From: Aquimonas sp041395245 | GTDB lineage: Bacteria > Pseudomonadota > Gammaproteobacteria > Xanthomonadales > Xanthomonadaceae | Reading direction: 5' to 3' | NCBI GenBank assembly: GCA_041395245.1 | Contig: JAWLAY010000005.1 | Span: 186,001-250,000 of the forward strand | DNA: 64,000 bases | Shown: positions 26,761 to 34,736 of the stretch, piece by piece | Layout of the letters: every line of letters starts with the position of its first letter | Numbering within the stretch: the first letter of the stretch is position 1 | The notes under the pieces: model-generated | Seen by the model: only the letters and a program-made list of their open reading frames with translations | Databases searched by the model: none | What the model was told of the DNA's origin: nothing | Made by a program: the position numbers and the translations under genes

Positions 26761-27425
26761 CAGCCCACCTCCTGGCGCGCGACGATGACGTCGTAGCCGG
26801 TCGCAACCGTCACCACGATCTTCCAGACAGCGAAGGTGCCGGTGAAGCCTTGCACCAGGGTGAAATAGGTGAGCGTCACATGGCCGCGCCGGGTGGTGAT
26901 CGCGGGCGGATGGACCGCAGCCGGCGGCTCGAAGCCCGAACTGCGCATCACATCATCGTCGAACAGGAACTCGGCCCGATCCGTGCGGTTGAGGCAGAAG
27001 GTCACCCTGCGGACGATATCGTCGAGCGGCATTCGGTTCGGTGGATCGAGAACATGCATCGCGCGCATCAGCGCCGACAGGCCGCCGGGGCGACCGATGC
27101 CGCCCTTGTAACCCTCGAAGGCGATCTGGATGCCCGGGCCCGGCCCGGCAAAGCCGTTGACGAGTGGCCTCAGATTGGCATCGAGGGCGGTCCACGCATG
27201 AAGTGGGCCAGTCTTCAGTGCGGCAAGGGAGCTGATGTTTTCCACTCCGGTGAGCGGATGAACCTCGAAGCTGCCGGGCACCAGTCCCAGCGAATCGACA
27301 AGGCTGCGTGCGAAGATTTCGCGGGCGATGTCCGCGCTGCGCTTCGTGCCGGGTGCCTGCGCCATGACGCGCCCTGCCCACAGGACAGTGCCCGCGAGTC
27401 CGGCCAGCATTTCGCGGCGGCGCAT
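26757..27425 (-). CDS. Tat-exported protein of unknown function
   Basis: From the ATG at 27425 the product (222 aa) starts MRRREMLAGLAGTVLWAGRVMAQA, a twin-arginine signal peptide with an AQA cleavage site. The longer frame to 27623 would run into the upstream gene and is rejected. The mature domain (AREIFARSLVDSLGLVPGSFEVHPL, DDIVRRVTFCLNRTDRAEFLFDDD, a C-terminal hydrophobic beta segment TLTYFTLVQGFTGTFAVWKIVVTVATG) is similar in layout to the product of the next gene upstream (27496-28095), so the two are probably paralogues. Function unknown. It is coupled to the downstream membrane protein gene. Confidence 0.7.
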   Translation of the reverse strand: MRRREMLAGLAGTVLWAGRVMAQAPGTKRSADIAREIFARSLVDSLGLVPGSFEVHPLTGVENISSLAALKTGPLHAWTALDANLRPLVNGFAGPGPGIQIAFEGYKGGIGRPGGLSALMRAMHVLDPPNRMPLDDIVRRVTFCLNRTDRAEFLFDDDVMRSSGFEPPAAVHPPAITTRRGHVTLTYFTLVQGFTGTFAVWKIVVTVATGYDVIVARQEVGW

Positions 27426-27495
27426 CAGTGCGTCAACCCGCACATCATCACGATGGTGCAAACGCATGGCGGCAGATGGTCGGCGGGGTTCATGC

Positions 27496-28095
27496 TCATT
27501 GCAGGAGGCTCTCGGTGAAGCGTGGTGGATTGTCTGGCGCAAGCACGAAATCAGCGCGGTAAACGCTGACGAGTCCGGTGTGGCCGCCGCGCTCGACGAA
27601 CCAGGTGGCGCGGATCGTGCCATTGGCGTCTTGCGCTACCACAGAGGTCGTCACCTGCGTGTGCTGCGGGTGCCAGTCGATCAGGCGATTGCCCGTGCCG
27701 GGTTGGTAGAGCCACATCAGTCTCCGCACGATGGCATCTGTCGGAACCGGCGATTGCTGCACGCCAGCCGCTTCGAGCAAGTGGCGGATGGCATCGGGGA
27801 ATCGGGCTGTGACGACGCAACCGTCTGCCGTCGCAAAGCCGCGCGGGCCGGGGTCCACCTCCGGCCAGTCCGCCCTCAACGCGAAGAAGGGGGGCGTTGC
27901 CAAAGGATCGAAAGGATTGTCCGGTAGGCCTGGATGTTGTGGCTGGACGACAATTTTCTCGATATCGATCCCGTAAACCGCGGCCAGTGCCTGCGCGAAC
28001 GCTTCGCGCGCGGAGGCCAATGGCTCGATTGCGTGGCATGTCGTCGTCTGGAGCATGAGCAGCAGGCAGAAAAGGGCGCGCTTCATTGGCTTCAT
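27496..28095 (-). CDS. Secreted protein of unknown function, paralogue of the Tat-exported neighbour
   Basis: The 199-aa precursor has a Sec-type signal peptide (MKPMKRALFCLLLMLQTTTCHA). The mature part begins AREAFAQALAAVYGIDIEKIVVQP, comparable with AREIFARSLVDSLGLVPGSFEVHP of the next gene, and both have an IVRR helix before a C-terminal strand region (TRATWFVERGG-like here). It is the first gene of a minus-strand operon of four (28095 to 24923). The two paralogues seem to use different export routes, Sec here and Tat in the neighbour. Function unknown. Confidence 0.65.
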   Translation of the reverse strand: MKPMKRALFCLLLMLQTTTCHAIEPLASAREAFAQALAAVYGIDIEKIVVQPQHPGLPDNPFDPLATPPFFALRADWPEVDPGPRGFATADGCVVTARFPDAIRHLLEAAGVQQSPVPTDAIVRRLMWLYQPGTGNRLIDWHPQHTQVTTSVVAQDANGTIRATWFVERGGHTGLVSVYRADFVLAPDNPPRFTESLLQ

Positions 28096-28203
28096 CGAGC
28101 TGGTTTGCGGGCAGGAGGATGGGCGCAGCCAATATTCGCGCGCCCCGTTTTTGAACGGAATCGATCAATGCAAGCCGTCTTTAGAGCAGTTTTTCAAGCC
28201 GAT
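28096..28203 (-). other. Short intergenic region upstream of the secreted-protein operon
   Basis: These 108 bases should hold the promoter of the operon starting at 28095. No clear motif is seen. Confidence 0.35.
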
Positions 28204-28614
28204 CTATTGCCACAGATCGCCCCATTGGCCGGCATCCCATTGCAGAAAACTCCCGCACTGGACGACGACGCTGTCGATGGGCGCATGGCCCATGCTGCCG
28301 CTGGCGTTGCTGATCTGGCAGCCCGGGCCGCTTGATGGCTGAGTCTGGATACTGACGCTCCAGGCCACGCCGAAACCCAGCGGCGTAGTGAAGCGCCAGG
28401 GGCCGTTGCTGGGGATGGACAGGTTCTCGCTCACGGCACCTGCGGCCAGGTGCAGCACCAGACCGCTACCCGCCAATCCGGACGCCGTGCCGCCCACGGT
28501 ACAGCAGGCTTCGAAGCCATCGTGGAAGATCGCGTCCTCCGCGCCCTTGGGCGCGGCGACGGCGGGCGATGCCAGCACGGTGGCGAGCAGGGCCGATACG
28601 AGGAAATCGCGCAT
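28204..28614 (-). CDS. Small secreted protein with F-x-DGFE motif
   Basis: The 136-aa precursor begins MRDFLVSALLATVLASPAVAAPKG, a Sec signal peptide. The motif IFHDGFEACC follows; F-x-DGFE is a short motif often seen next to the signal or at the edge of secreted proteins in Xanthomonadales and related bacteria. The rest is a predicted beta-sandwich (SGLVLHLAAGAVSENLSI, PWRFTTPLGFGVAWSVSIQTQPSSGPGCQISN) with paired cysteines. The start at 28614 lies 1 nt after the stop of the upstream adhesin-like gene, so the two are co-translated. Partner role with the coiled-coil protein is likely; function unknown. Confidence 0.75.
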   Translation of the reverse strand: MRDFLVSALLATVLASPAVAAPKGAEDAIFHDGFEACCTVGGTASGLAGSGLVLHLAAGAVSENLSIPSNGPWRFTTPLGFGVAWSVSIQTQPSSGPGCQISNASGSMGHAPIDSVVVQCGSFLQWDAGQWGDLWQ

Positions 28615-28615
28615 G

Positions 28616-29554
28616 TCAGTAGTTCTCGAACAGGCTGCCGGCCCGCCAATCGTCCAGGCCCGTCGCCGAGCGATTGGTGCCGCCGCTGACCGAGGCGCCG
28701 TTGCCGCTGGCCGTGTTGGCATTGCCGCCGCTGACCGAGGCGCGCAGGCCGCTGGCCGTATTGGATTCCCCGCCACTGACGACGGCTTGACCGCCGCTTG
28801 CCTTGTTGAAGAGACCACCGCTGACAGCGGCCGTATCTCCGCTGGCGATGTTGGCGCTGCCACCGCTGACCGAGGCATAGATGCCGTTGACGATGTTGTT
28901 GAAACCGGCCACAAGGCCGCCAAAGCCGGTGTAGCCGTTCCTGTTGCCCAATATCAGGTTGTGCGAGCCGCTGCGCTGGTTGGCGGCCCAGGTTCCGCCA
29001 TTGGATACGCAGGTCGTATAGTTGGTGTTGTATTCACCAAGCGAACAGAATTGCGCGAGTCCGGGGAGTTCGTTGTAACCGATGATCAGGTTGCCAACGC
29101 CGTTGCGGGTTGGGGTGGTGCCTTCGCCATTGACCACCTGCACATTGACCCCGGAAAAGCGTGCGGTGGATTGGCCGGTGCGGGGATCAATGGTCAGCTC
29201 CAGCACCTCATCGAGATCCAATACGGTGTTGGCCTGCACGGCGCTCATGTTCGATTGCAATGTGGCGATGGTCGTGGCCTGAGCCGTGATCGTGTTCTGC
29301 ATGCTCGCGATCTGGCCTTGCGCAACCGCCAGGTTGCCTTGCAGTGTCGTCAATGCCGCTTCCAGTGCAGCGATGCGGGTGTCGTTGTCGTCCACGGCCG
29401 TCTTGGTGGCGCTGAAATTCGCATTCACCTGAGCCGCCACCGCAGGCGTGTTGGCGCTGAAGCTGTGGGGAATGACGAGTTCCCCGGCGCGACTTGTGCC
29501 GCAGGCCAAGGCAAAGGGCGCGGTAAGCAGAAAAAGACGGATGAAGCGGATCAT
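28616..29554 (-). CDS. Secreted coiled-coil protein with YadA-head-like repeats
   Basis: The 312-aa precursor has a signal peptide (MIRFIRLFLLTAPFALACGTSRAG). A conserved FSANTPAVAAQVNANFSATKTAVDDND entry is followed by a long coiled coil (about 65-125; ALEAALTTLQGNLAVAQGQIASMQ). A linker leads to five tandem repeats of about 14 residues with the pattern A-SVSGG-x-x-N-x-ASG (28640-28890), typical of left-handed beta-roll heads of trimeric autotransporter adhesins such as YadA. The usual C-terminal YadA membrane anchor is absent, so surface attachment must be by another route. ATG 29554 is preferred to 29635 because only the former gives a signal peptide. An AT-rich region near 29630-29650 may be its promoter. 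Confidence 0.75.
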   Translation of the reverse strand: MIRFIRLFLLTAPFALACGTSRAGELVIPHSFSANTPAVAAQVNANFSATKTAVDDNDTRIAALEAALTTLQGNLAVAQGQIASMQNTITAQATTIATLQSNMSAVQANTVLDLDEVLELTIDPRTGQSTARFSGVNVQVVNGEGTTPTRNGVGNLIIGYNELPGLAQFCSLGEYNTNYTTCVSNGGTWAANQRSGSHNLILGNRNGYTGFGGLVAGFNNIVNGIYASVSGGSANIASGDTAAVSGGLFNKASGGQAVVSGGESNTASGLRASVSGGNANTASGNGASVSGGTNRSATGLDDWRAGSLFENY

Positions 29555-29912
29555 GCTGGATCTCCTCGGAAACGGCTGAAACCTGTCGCCTGCCCAGCAA
29601 TCGCCATGCCATTCGATCAAATCCTTGAAAATCAATTATTTAATAAAATTTCCGACAAGCACCGCCTGCCGACTGTCGCAAATGCGGGACAGCCGTCGTC
29701 CCGTCATCAGGACAGTCGCTTGGGACGAACCTGGCGACACCGCGACTGTAGCGGCGATTGATCGCATCCAGCGTCGCCGTCCGCTTGTCGTCGCCTACCG
29801 TGGATGGTGAGAACAGTTCACCTTACATATCTCGTGGGCGTGCAAGGTCGATGAGCCAGAGTCCGGCTTTCCTGCTTTGTGCAAGCTCCACGCCATCCAG
29901 CCACAGGAACAT
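29555..29912 (-). other. Intergenic region upstream of the adhesin-like gene
   Basis: These 358 bases contain an AT-rich tract around 29625-29655 (for example CAATTATTTAATAAAATTTC), the most likely promoter of the coiled-coil gene. No other gene is supported. Confidence 0.45.
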
Positions 29913-30614
29913 CTACAAGCCAAGAGAATGACGCGCAGCCCCGAAGTTTGGCGCGTATTCCATGCCGAGCGCATCGAACTCGGCGCGCAAGTTCGAGTGC
30001 AGTTTTTTTGCCTGATCCTGATAGTCGGTCGTGTTCGATGAAAGGAAAACGACCGGCGTGGACAGCCCGCCTTGCCGCAATCTGTGGATGGCCTCGAAAT
30101 AGGTTTCGATGACGATGCAATCCTTGAGCGAATCCTTGGCTCGCTGCGCGGGAGCAATTGCGCGATACACGCGATCAAAGGCGCGGTCACGGATTTTCGG
30201 TGACTGCGGTGCAGGCTCGCTTGCGTCAAGCAAACGCTGCGACACGGCACGCGCGCGGGCAGGATGCCCCTGCATATGGCCGATTGTCGTGGTGCCGTTG
30301 GCTCCGAAATGCTTGGCTATCTCGTCGATGCGCCGAATATTCTCGTCGAATTTCTGCAAATTCTTGCCGCACTCCGCTGCAATGTGGTCGACGTGCTCGG
30401 CGAACTCTATCCGGGTCTGCTCGCACACCAACGCAACTAGTGTTTTCTGGACTTCGATGCGATCCACCAGATCGAGCGCCACCATCAAGTCTTGTGGCGA
30501 AGCGGTGTCGCGCGTGGTGTCGCGCATGATGTCGAGGATCGAGCAGGTGTCGAGACACAGCACAGGCAAATTCGCCTGCACGATGCGCGCAACGTCGGCG
30601 GCTTGCAGCCCCAT
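29913..30614 (-). CDS. PIN-like domain protein
   Basis: From ATG 30614 the product has 233 aa. The N-terminal strand LPVLCLDTCSILDIMRD carries the first PIN aspartate. Later acidic positions lie in EQTRIEFAEHV, KDCIVIETYFE and VFLSSNTTDYQDQ, in line with a PIN-type nuclease fold of the larger DUF4935-like kind. PIN domains cleave RNA, often as toxins. It follows a gene for an unknown 221-aa protein by only 2 nt, which suggests a two-gene unit that may be a toxin-antitoxin or defence pair. The longer frame to 30725 would overlap that gene and is rejected. Confidence 0.75.
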   Translation of the reverse strand: MGLQAADVARIVQANLPVLCLDTCSILDIMRDTTRDTASPQDLMVALDLVDRIEVQKTLVALVCEQTRIEFAEHVDHIAAECGKNLQKFDENIRRIDEIAKHFGANGTTTIGHMQGHPARARAVSQRLLDASEPAPQSPKIRDRAFDRVYRAIAPAQRAKDSLKDCIVIETYFEAIHRLRQGGLSTPVVFLSSNTTDYQDQAKKLHSNLRAEFDALGMEYAPNFGAARHSLGL

Positions 30615-30616
30615 GT

Positions 30617-31282
30617 TCAGTACCGCTGCTGTTCGTATTGGAGCAACAATTCCAATCCATACTCGTATTCGATGATCAGATCGACCGCCCGTTCCGGGTG
30701 CCAATGCTCTACGTCGATCAGCCATTGCTTGATGCGATCCGTGGCCTGTACCTGCTCCTTGTGGGCGGCGATGATGAAGGCGAACCAGCGCGCGCGATCA
30801 GACGGGTGCGAGGAGCCAGTGGATTTGTTGGCCATCGCCGAAAAGCGTCGCAGCAGATCAGCGGTACCGGAAGACATCCAATCCGTCAGCGTTTCCCATT
30901 GCTTGGTGAGCACGATCTTGAGGCCGAGGTGCGATGCCACGGGGTCGGCGATCAACGTCTTGAACTCCGTCAGGGCGCGGTTGTATTGCTGGATGCTCAA
31001 TTGCCCGGAAGTGATGGGAACGAGGTTGGTGACGCGCAGTTCGTTGCGCTCTTTCCACAGCACCAAGCCGATTTTCGGCAAGTCATCCTGCTTCTGCCGC
31101 TCGAACGCGAAGTATTCGCCTTCGTCCTGATGTGCTTCCTGTTGCTCGCGTTCCGGTGCGTGTCGCCACGGCGCAGCGGCTTGGGCGGCGAGCGCGTCCC
31201 GTACGTCGTTCGACGTGTGCTGACCAAGCCATAGCGTCAGGTCTTGGAATACTTCGATGTTTGGCGGGGTATCGGTGGTCAT
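30617..31282 (-). CDS. Unknown protein paired with the PIN-domain protein
   Basis: The 221-aa soluble product starts at ATG 31282, preceded by a GAGG ribosome-binding site (minus strand); the frame upstream to 31423 is not family-like and overlaps the prophage. Visible features are an acidic, glutamine-rich segment (PEREQQEAHQDEGEYFAFERQKQDD), a beta part (KIGLVLWKERNELRVTNLVPITSGQLSI) and a helical C-terminus (ADRIKQWLIDVEHW-like). No domain is recognised. The position directly upstream of the PIN gene suggests antitoxin, sensor or cofactor. Confidence 0.65.
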   Translation of the reverse strand: MTTDTPPNIEVFQDLTLWLGQHTSNDVRDALAAQAAAPWRHAPEREQQEAHQDEGEYFAFERQKQDDLPKIGLVLWKERNELRVTNLVPITSGQLSIQQYNRALTEFKTLIADPVASHLGLKIVLTKQWETLTDWMSSGTADLLRRFSAMANKSTGSSHPSDRARWFAFIIAAHKEQVQATDRIKQWLIDVEHWHPERAVDLIIEYEYGLELLLQYEQQRY

Positions 31283-31317
31283 TGGTTTTTCCTCAATGCC
31301 CTTGAATGGAGCAGAGG

Positions 31318-31779
31318 CTATAAGAGTAACGCCGCCTCCGTCGCCCTTCGCGTCACCAACCCCGGCAGCACCCGCCCGCCGCCATACACCCAGCGCCTCA
31401 GCTCCCGCGCTGCTTCGACCCAATCGCGCTGGTTCACCCGTCGTCGCAGGGTGGATGTTTGCAAACGTCCACCGCCAAGGTTGAAGGTGAAATCCACAAT
31501 GCTAGCCAGCCGCGATTCCGGTTCGCTGGCCAGCACCGGGCAGCAGCGCAAAGTGGAGGCCAGCGCCGACCGCAGGTCGGCGGCGAGGTAGACTTCGGCC
31601 TGTGCCTGCGTGATCGGCGGATGGTCTTGCGGGCACAGATGCCCGTAACCGATTGTCCAAAAACCTGCGGGGCACAGATAAGGATACGCGCGCCCCGGAT
31701 CAGTCCGGGGCACGCGGTGGAAGCCTTCGAAGCGTTTGGCCATTTCAATGGCCTGCGGCGGGAGGGCAATGGCGCTCAT
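31318..31779 (-). CDS. Phage lysozyme (GH24 endolysin)
   Basis: The 153-aa protein is a T4-lysozyme-type muramidase. RFEGFHRVP carries the catalytic glutamate and FWTIGYGHLC the conserved threonine/glycine motif. At the place of the second catalytic residue (T4 Asp20) the sequence has a cysteine in YLCPAGFWT, as in a known subgroup. The C-terminal half keeps SRLASIVDFTFNLGGG and LRRRVNQRDW. There is no signal peptide or SAR helix, so export needs the holin encoded upstream. ATG 31779 overlaps the holin stop by 4 nt. It is the last gene of the prophage late operon. Confidence 0.9.
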   Translation of the reverse strand: MSAIALPPQAIEMAKRFEGFHRVPRTDPGRAYPYLCPAGFWTIGYGHLCPQDHPPITQAQAEVYLAADLRSALASTLRCCPVLASEPESRLASIVDFTFNLGGGRLQTSTLRRRVNQRDWVEAARELRRWVYGGGRVLPGLVTRRATEAALLL

Positions 31780-32252
31780 GGCTTCACCCGCTCGAACACG
31801 CGACCGAGGAACCAGAAGTTCAGCACGCCCGACCACAGCGCCTGATCGGCGTCCGTCCATGCGGCGATGACGGCTTGGCCCCAATCGGCTCCGGCGTTGA
31901 GTGCCGCCGTGAACGCAGCGGTTTTTGCCACGCAGTAGAGCGCCATGAACCAGTAGGTGATGATCGGGCGCACCGTGATCGACAGCGCGTCGGCCCACTT
32001 CACGTCGGTGATGCGGCTCTGGCCTGCGATGGATTCTTTCAGGGCTTCGAGTGCACCGGTGTTCCACGCCGCATCCGCCGCCGCGCCGATCTCGGCCATC
32101 TTCTGCGCGCCGCGCAGCTTCTCGAACTCCAGCGCCTTGTCCTGCATCGCCAGTTCGTGGCCACGCTCGCCCTTGCGGTCGATCCACTTCAACACTTCCG
32201 GCGCGAGGCGGAACAGGCCGCCGAGGAGGCTGCCCAACAGCGTCTCGATCAT
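31776..32252 (-). CDS. Phage holin of the 3TM/GTA holin type
   Basis: The 158-aa protein begins MIETLLGSLLGGLFRLAPEVLKWIDRKGERGHELAMQDKALE, the amphipathic N-terminal signature of 3TM holins from phages and gene transfer agents. Two or three hydrophobic segments lie in ALSITVRPIITYWFMALYCVAKTAAF and ALWSGVLNFWFLGRVF. It should form membrane holes that release the lysozyme. It is coupled by 4-nt overlaps to both the lysozyme and the DUF6127 gene. Confidence 0.8.
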   Translation of the reverse strand: MIETLLGSLLGGLFRLAPEVLKWIDRKGERGHELAMQDKALEFEKLRGAQKMAEIGAAADAAWNTGALEALKESIAGQSRITDVKWADALSITVRPIITYWFMALYCVAKTAAFTAALNAGADWGQAVIAAWTDADQALWSGVLNFWFLGRVFERVKP

Positions 32253-32551
32253 TGGGCACCTCCGATCAGCTTGAACTTGATCGCCGCACCGACCAGCAGC
32301 GCCGCGAGCAGGCCGGTAGTGGCGACCTTGACGGCGGTTTGCCACGCGGTGCGTCGCGCGTCGCGCCACGCATCGAGCAGGTCGCGCAGTTCGCGGATGT
32401 CGCGCGCGGCGTGGCCGTTTTCCAGACCAAGATGTGCGAGGCAACGCTCGGCTCCTCGCTCGGCAGCACGGTCGAGCAGTTCGTCGAAGTCCTCGCGCGG
32501 GAGGGTGATGTGCGCGATTTCGCGTTGAGTGGCAGTGGTTTCGTCGGTCAT
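32249..32551 (-). CDS. DUF6127-type phage membrane protein
   Basis: The 100-aa protein has an acidic helical N-terminus with ITLPREDFDELLDRAAERGAERCLAHLGL and RDIRELRDLLDAWRDARRTAWQ, and one C-terminal membrane helix (VATTGLLAALLVGAAIKF). Such proteins accompany holins in phage lysis cassettes and may act as second holin or regulator. It starts 26 nt downstream of a terminator-like hairpin and overlaps the holin gene by 4 nt. Confidence 0.7.
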   Translation of the reverse strand: MTDETTATQREIAHITLPREDFDELLDRAAERGAERCLAHLGLENGHAARDIRELRDLLDAWRDARRTAWQTAVKVATTGLLAALLVGAAIKFKLIGGAQ

Positions 32552-32576
32552 GGCGGTACTCCTTGCGATGGGCAAC

Positions 32577-32599
32577 AAAAAACCCGCACGCGGCGGGTT
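32577..32599 (-). terminator. Rho-independent terminator between tail genes and lysis cassette
   Basis: On the minus strand a 7-bp stem (AACCCGC/GCGGGTT, arms at 32581-32587 and 32593-32599) with a 5-nt loop is followed by a T run. It separates the small tail gene ending at 32627 from the lysis genes. Confidence 0.7.
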
Positions 32600-32626
32600 T
32601 CGGGGAAACGGATTTGGATGGAACGA

Positions 32627-32848
32627 TCAGAGATCAATGACTTCCAGCGGCAGCGCAGGCGCGTCGCCTTCGAGCACGCCGTCGCGGACGAACACGGTTG
32701 CGCCGACGCTGGCCTCGCCACGCGCGCGGAGCAGTCCGCCGCCGGGCAAGGCGATGAGCGCATCGCCTACGCCGGTTTCGATCACGATGCCCGCTTGCAG
32801 CGGTGGTTCGGGGATGAGCTGGCGGAACTGCTGGTAGAGGTTATGCAT
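32627..32848 (-). CDS. Small phage protein of unknown function
   Basis: The 73-aa product (MHNLYQQFRQLIPEPPLQAG) looks like a small beta-barrel (VIETGVGDALIALPGGGLLRARGEASVGATVFVRDGVLEG). Its start overlaps the end of the hub-like gene by 8 nt. Position at the end of the tail operon suggests a tail-tip or assembly role. Confidence 0.65.
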   Translation of the reverse strand: MHNLYQQFRQLIPEPPLQAGIVIETGVGDALIALPGGGLLRARGEASVGATVFVRDGVLEGDAPALPLEVIDL

Positions 32849-34730
32849 GGCACTCGACGCCGAGGGTTTGCCAGACTTCCGGCAGTCCGGCTTCGATGCG
32901 CGTGGAGCGCACCAACCCGATCCGTGCCACGCTGCCGTCCTGGTATTCGATGAAAGTTCCGGGCTCGACGATGCCGGTTTCGGGCAGCACCGGTAAGCGC
33001 AATCCGACCTCGAATTGCTTTCCGGTATCGGCCAGCACCGCCAGCCCACGCTGCCGTGCGGCGGCGGCTTCGGTGATCAGCGGATCGACGATCATCGGCG
33101 CAATCAAATTGCCCGCCGTGCCGTTGCGCGTGACCTGACCCAGCACGCCCGCGTTCTGGCCGGAGACGAACACGCGGTTGTAGGCGGGCTTTTCCAGCCA
33201 GCGCAGCGATTCACGCGAGGCGGCATCCACTGGCAGCACCAGATCGGGCGTGACCTGCGACCAGTCCCACGGCGCGAACGGATAGCGATGGCGCACGCGC
33301 AACACTGCGTCATTCGGATGCGGCATCACATAGCCGCCCGCTGCCGCCGCAATTGCGGCTACGGCTTCGATCCATGTGCCTTGTTGCGCGAACACGCCCG
33401 CAGGCACGTTCCAGTCCACCAAGCCCCAATCCACGTCCCAGCCCAGCGGCACACCGTTGACGGTGAGCACGTCGTCCATCAATTGCCGCGCCGTGCGCGG
33501 GTTCGGGTTGGAAAAGTTCAGCACTGGCGCGAAGGGCGCGGCCAGCACCGCGTTGCGCCCGCGCCCGGACACGCGCAGGCTGGCTTCGCCGAAGGCGCGC
33601 TCGCGCGACAGGCTTTCGGCCAGCACGCGGAAATCCGTGCCGTTGACGTGCGCCACCAGTTCCACCGGCGTCGCGCCATCGGCGGGCTCGACCATCGATT
33701 CGGCGATGGCAGGCAAGGACGCCTCGAAGCCCCACGTCCACGAGGCGGCATCCAGCGACAGCGACAGCGTGAACACGGGCACCGCCGCGCCATCCGGCCA
33801 GCGGTGCAAGGTGACGTGATTCAGCACGACATAGACCCGTCGAATCGGTACGACTACCGTCCCGCCCTGGCCGGGTGCGGGATGGTTTTCGCAGAGGAAG
33901 ATGAGATGCGCGTCGGTGGCGGCGCGCAGGGAAAACAGCAGGTTCGGGTTCGGCGTGTAGCAGGGATCGAACGGCGGTTCCTCGCCGTCATCGACGGGAA
34001 TCACCGGATGGCGACCGGGCGGCGGGCGCATCGCGTCCTGCCAGCGCGTGCGCCAGTCGCGGTGCAGTTCGCGCGCGGACTGGATGATTTCCGTCAGGGT
34101 GCGACCGGCGTGCGGAACGGCCTCCTGAAAGCGCGACGTGAACTCACGGCGGCGGTCGCGCAGTCCTTCCTGATGGCGCACTTCGGCGCGCACGGCAGGC
34201 AGTCGAACGGCTTCGGCGAACGTGGAAACCCGCGCCGCCCGCAGATGCACGCCGTCCTGATGTGACGCGCGAATGACGCCCGTTGCAAGTCGCCACGCCG
34301 CACCGAAGCGCACCGTGGCCAGCACGTCGCACCGCGCCAGCACCGCTGCGCGCCGCGATTCCACGCCTGCGATCTGCGACTGTGCCGCCTGCCAGCGCGT
34401 TCCCGCACCGAACACGAATTGCTGCGTGGATTCCACGCGCTCCTGTGCGCCAGCCAGAAACCCCGTCGCGTGCTGCCAGCCCGACGACACGCTGCCGACC
34501 ACAGGCCGCGCCGCGCGCGAGCGGTATTCGCCCGTGGTGGCCAGTGTCATGGCCGGAAGCGTGGCCGCGAATGTGGCCGACGCATTCGGGATAGCCCGTG
34601 CCGAGAACACCAGCGCAGGCAGCGATCCCGAAAACCGACCATCCACTGGAGGGGTGTCGTTTCCAACGTCGGCACCCAGCACGAACGACGCGCCGCCCGG
34701 CGGTTGGGCGAAGCGCAGATCGGTTGCCAT
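32841..34730 (-). CDS. Phage tail hub-like structural protein
   Basis: The 629-aa protein starts at ATG 34730. The N-terminal half contains helical and beta segments with a central proline/acidic patch. From about residue 270 onward the sequence (VYVVLNHVTLHRWPDGAAVPVFTLSLSLDAASWTWGFEASLP) fits baseplate-hub proteins of the gp27/gpD type, followed by WIEAVAAIAAAAGGYVMPHPNDAVLRVRHRYPFAPWDW and a C-terminal domain. Such proteins sit at the tail tip, below the tape measure. No frameshift is seen. The exact assignment is by layout and motif only. Confidence 0.65.
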   Translation of the reverse strand: MATDLRFAQPPGGASFVLGADVGNDTPPVDGRFSGSLPALVFSARAIPNASATFAATLPAMTLATTGEYRSRAARPVVGSVSSGWQHATGFLAGAQERVESTQQFVFGAGTRWQAAQSQIAGVESRRAAVLARCDVLATVRFGAAWRLATGVIRASHQDGVHLRAARVSTFAEAVRLPAVRAEVRHQEGLRDRRREFTSRFQEAVPHAGRTLTEIIQSARELHRDWRTRWQDAMRPPPGRHPVIPVDDGEEPPFDPCYTPNPNLLFSLRAATDAHLIFLCENHPAPGQGGTVVVPIRRVYVVLNHVTLHRWPDGAAVPVFTLSLSLDAASWTWGFEASLPAIAESMVEPADGATPVELVAHVNGTDFRVLAESLSRERAFGEASLRVSGRGRNAVLAAPFAPVLNFSNPNPRTARQLMDDVLTVNGVPLGWDVDWGLVDWNVPAGVFAQQGTWIEAVAAIAAAAGGYVMPHPNDAVLRVRHRYPFAPWDWSQVTPDLVLPVDAASRESLRWLEKPAYNRVFVSGQNAGVLGQVTRNGTAGNLIAPMIVDPLITEAAAARQRGLAVLADTGKQFEVGLRLPVLPETGIVEPGTFIEYQDGSVARIGLVRSTRIEAGLPEVWQTLGVECHA

Positions 34731-34736
34731 GCACAA

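Noticed and set aside
26757..27623. Longer version of the Tat-exported protein starting at 27623
   Set aside because: The first 66 residues overlap the upstream gene and hide the twin-arginine signal that starts at 27425.
28640..28890. Regular short repeats that could look like a CRISPR or satellite array
   Set aside because: The period of about 42 nt equals 14 codons and encodes the A-SVSGG-N-ASG repeats of the coiled-coil protein; there are no unique spacers.
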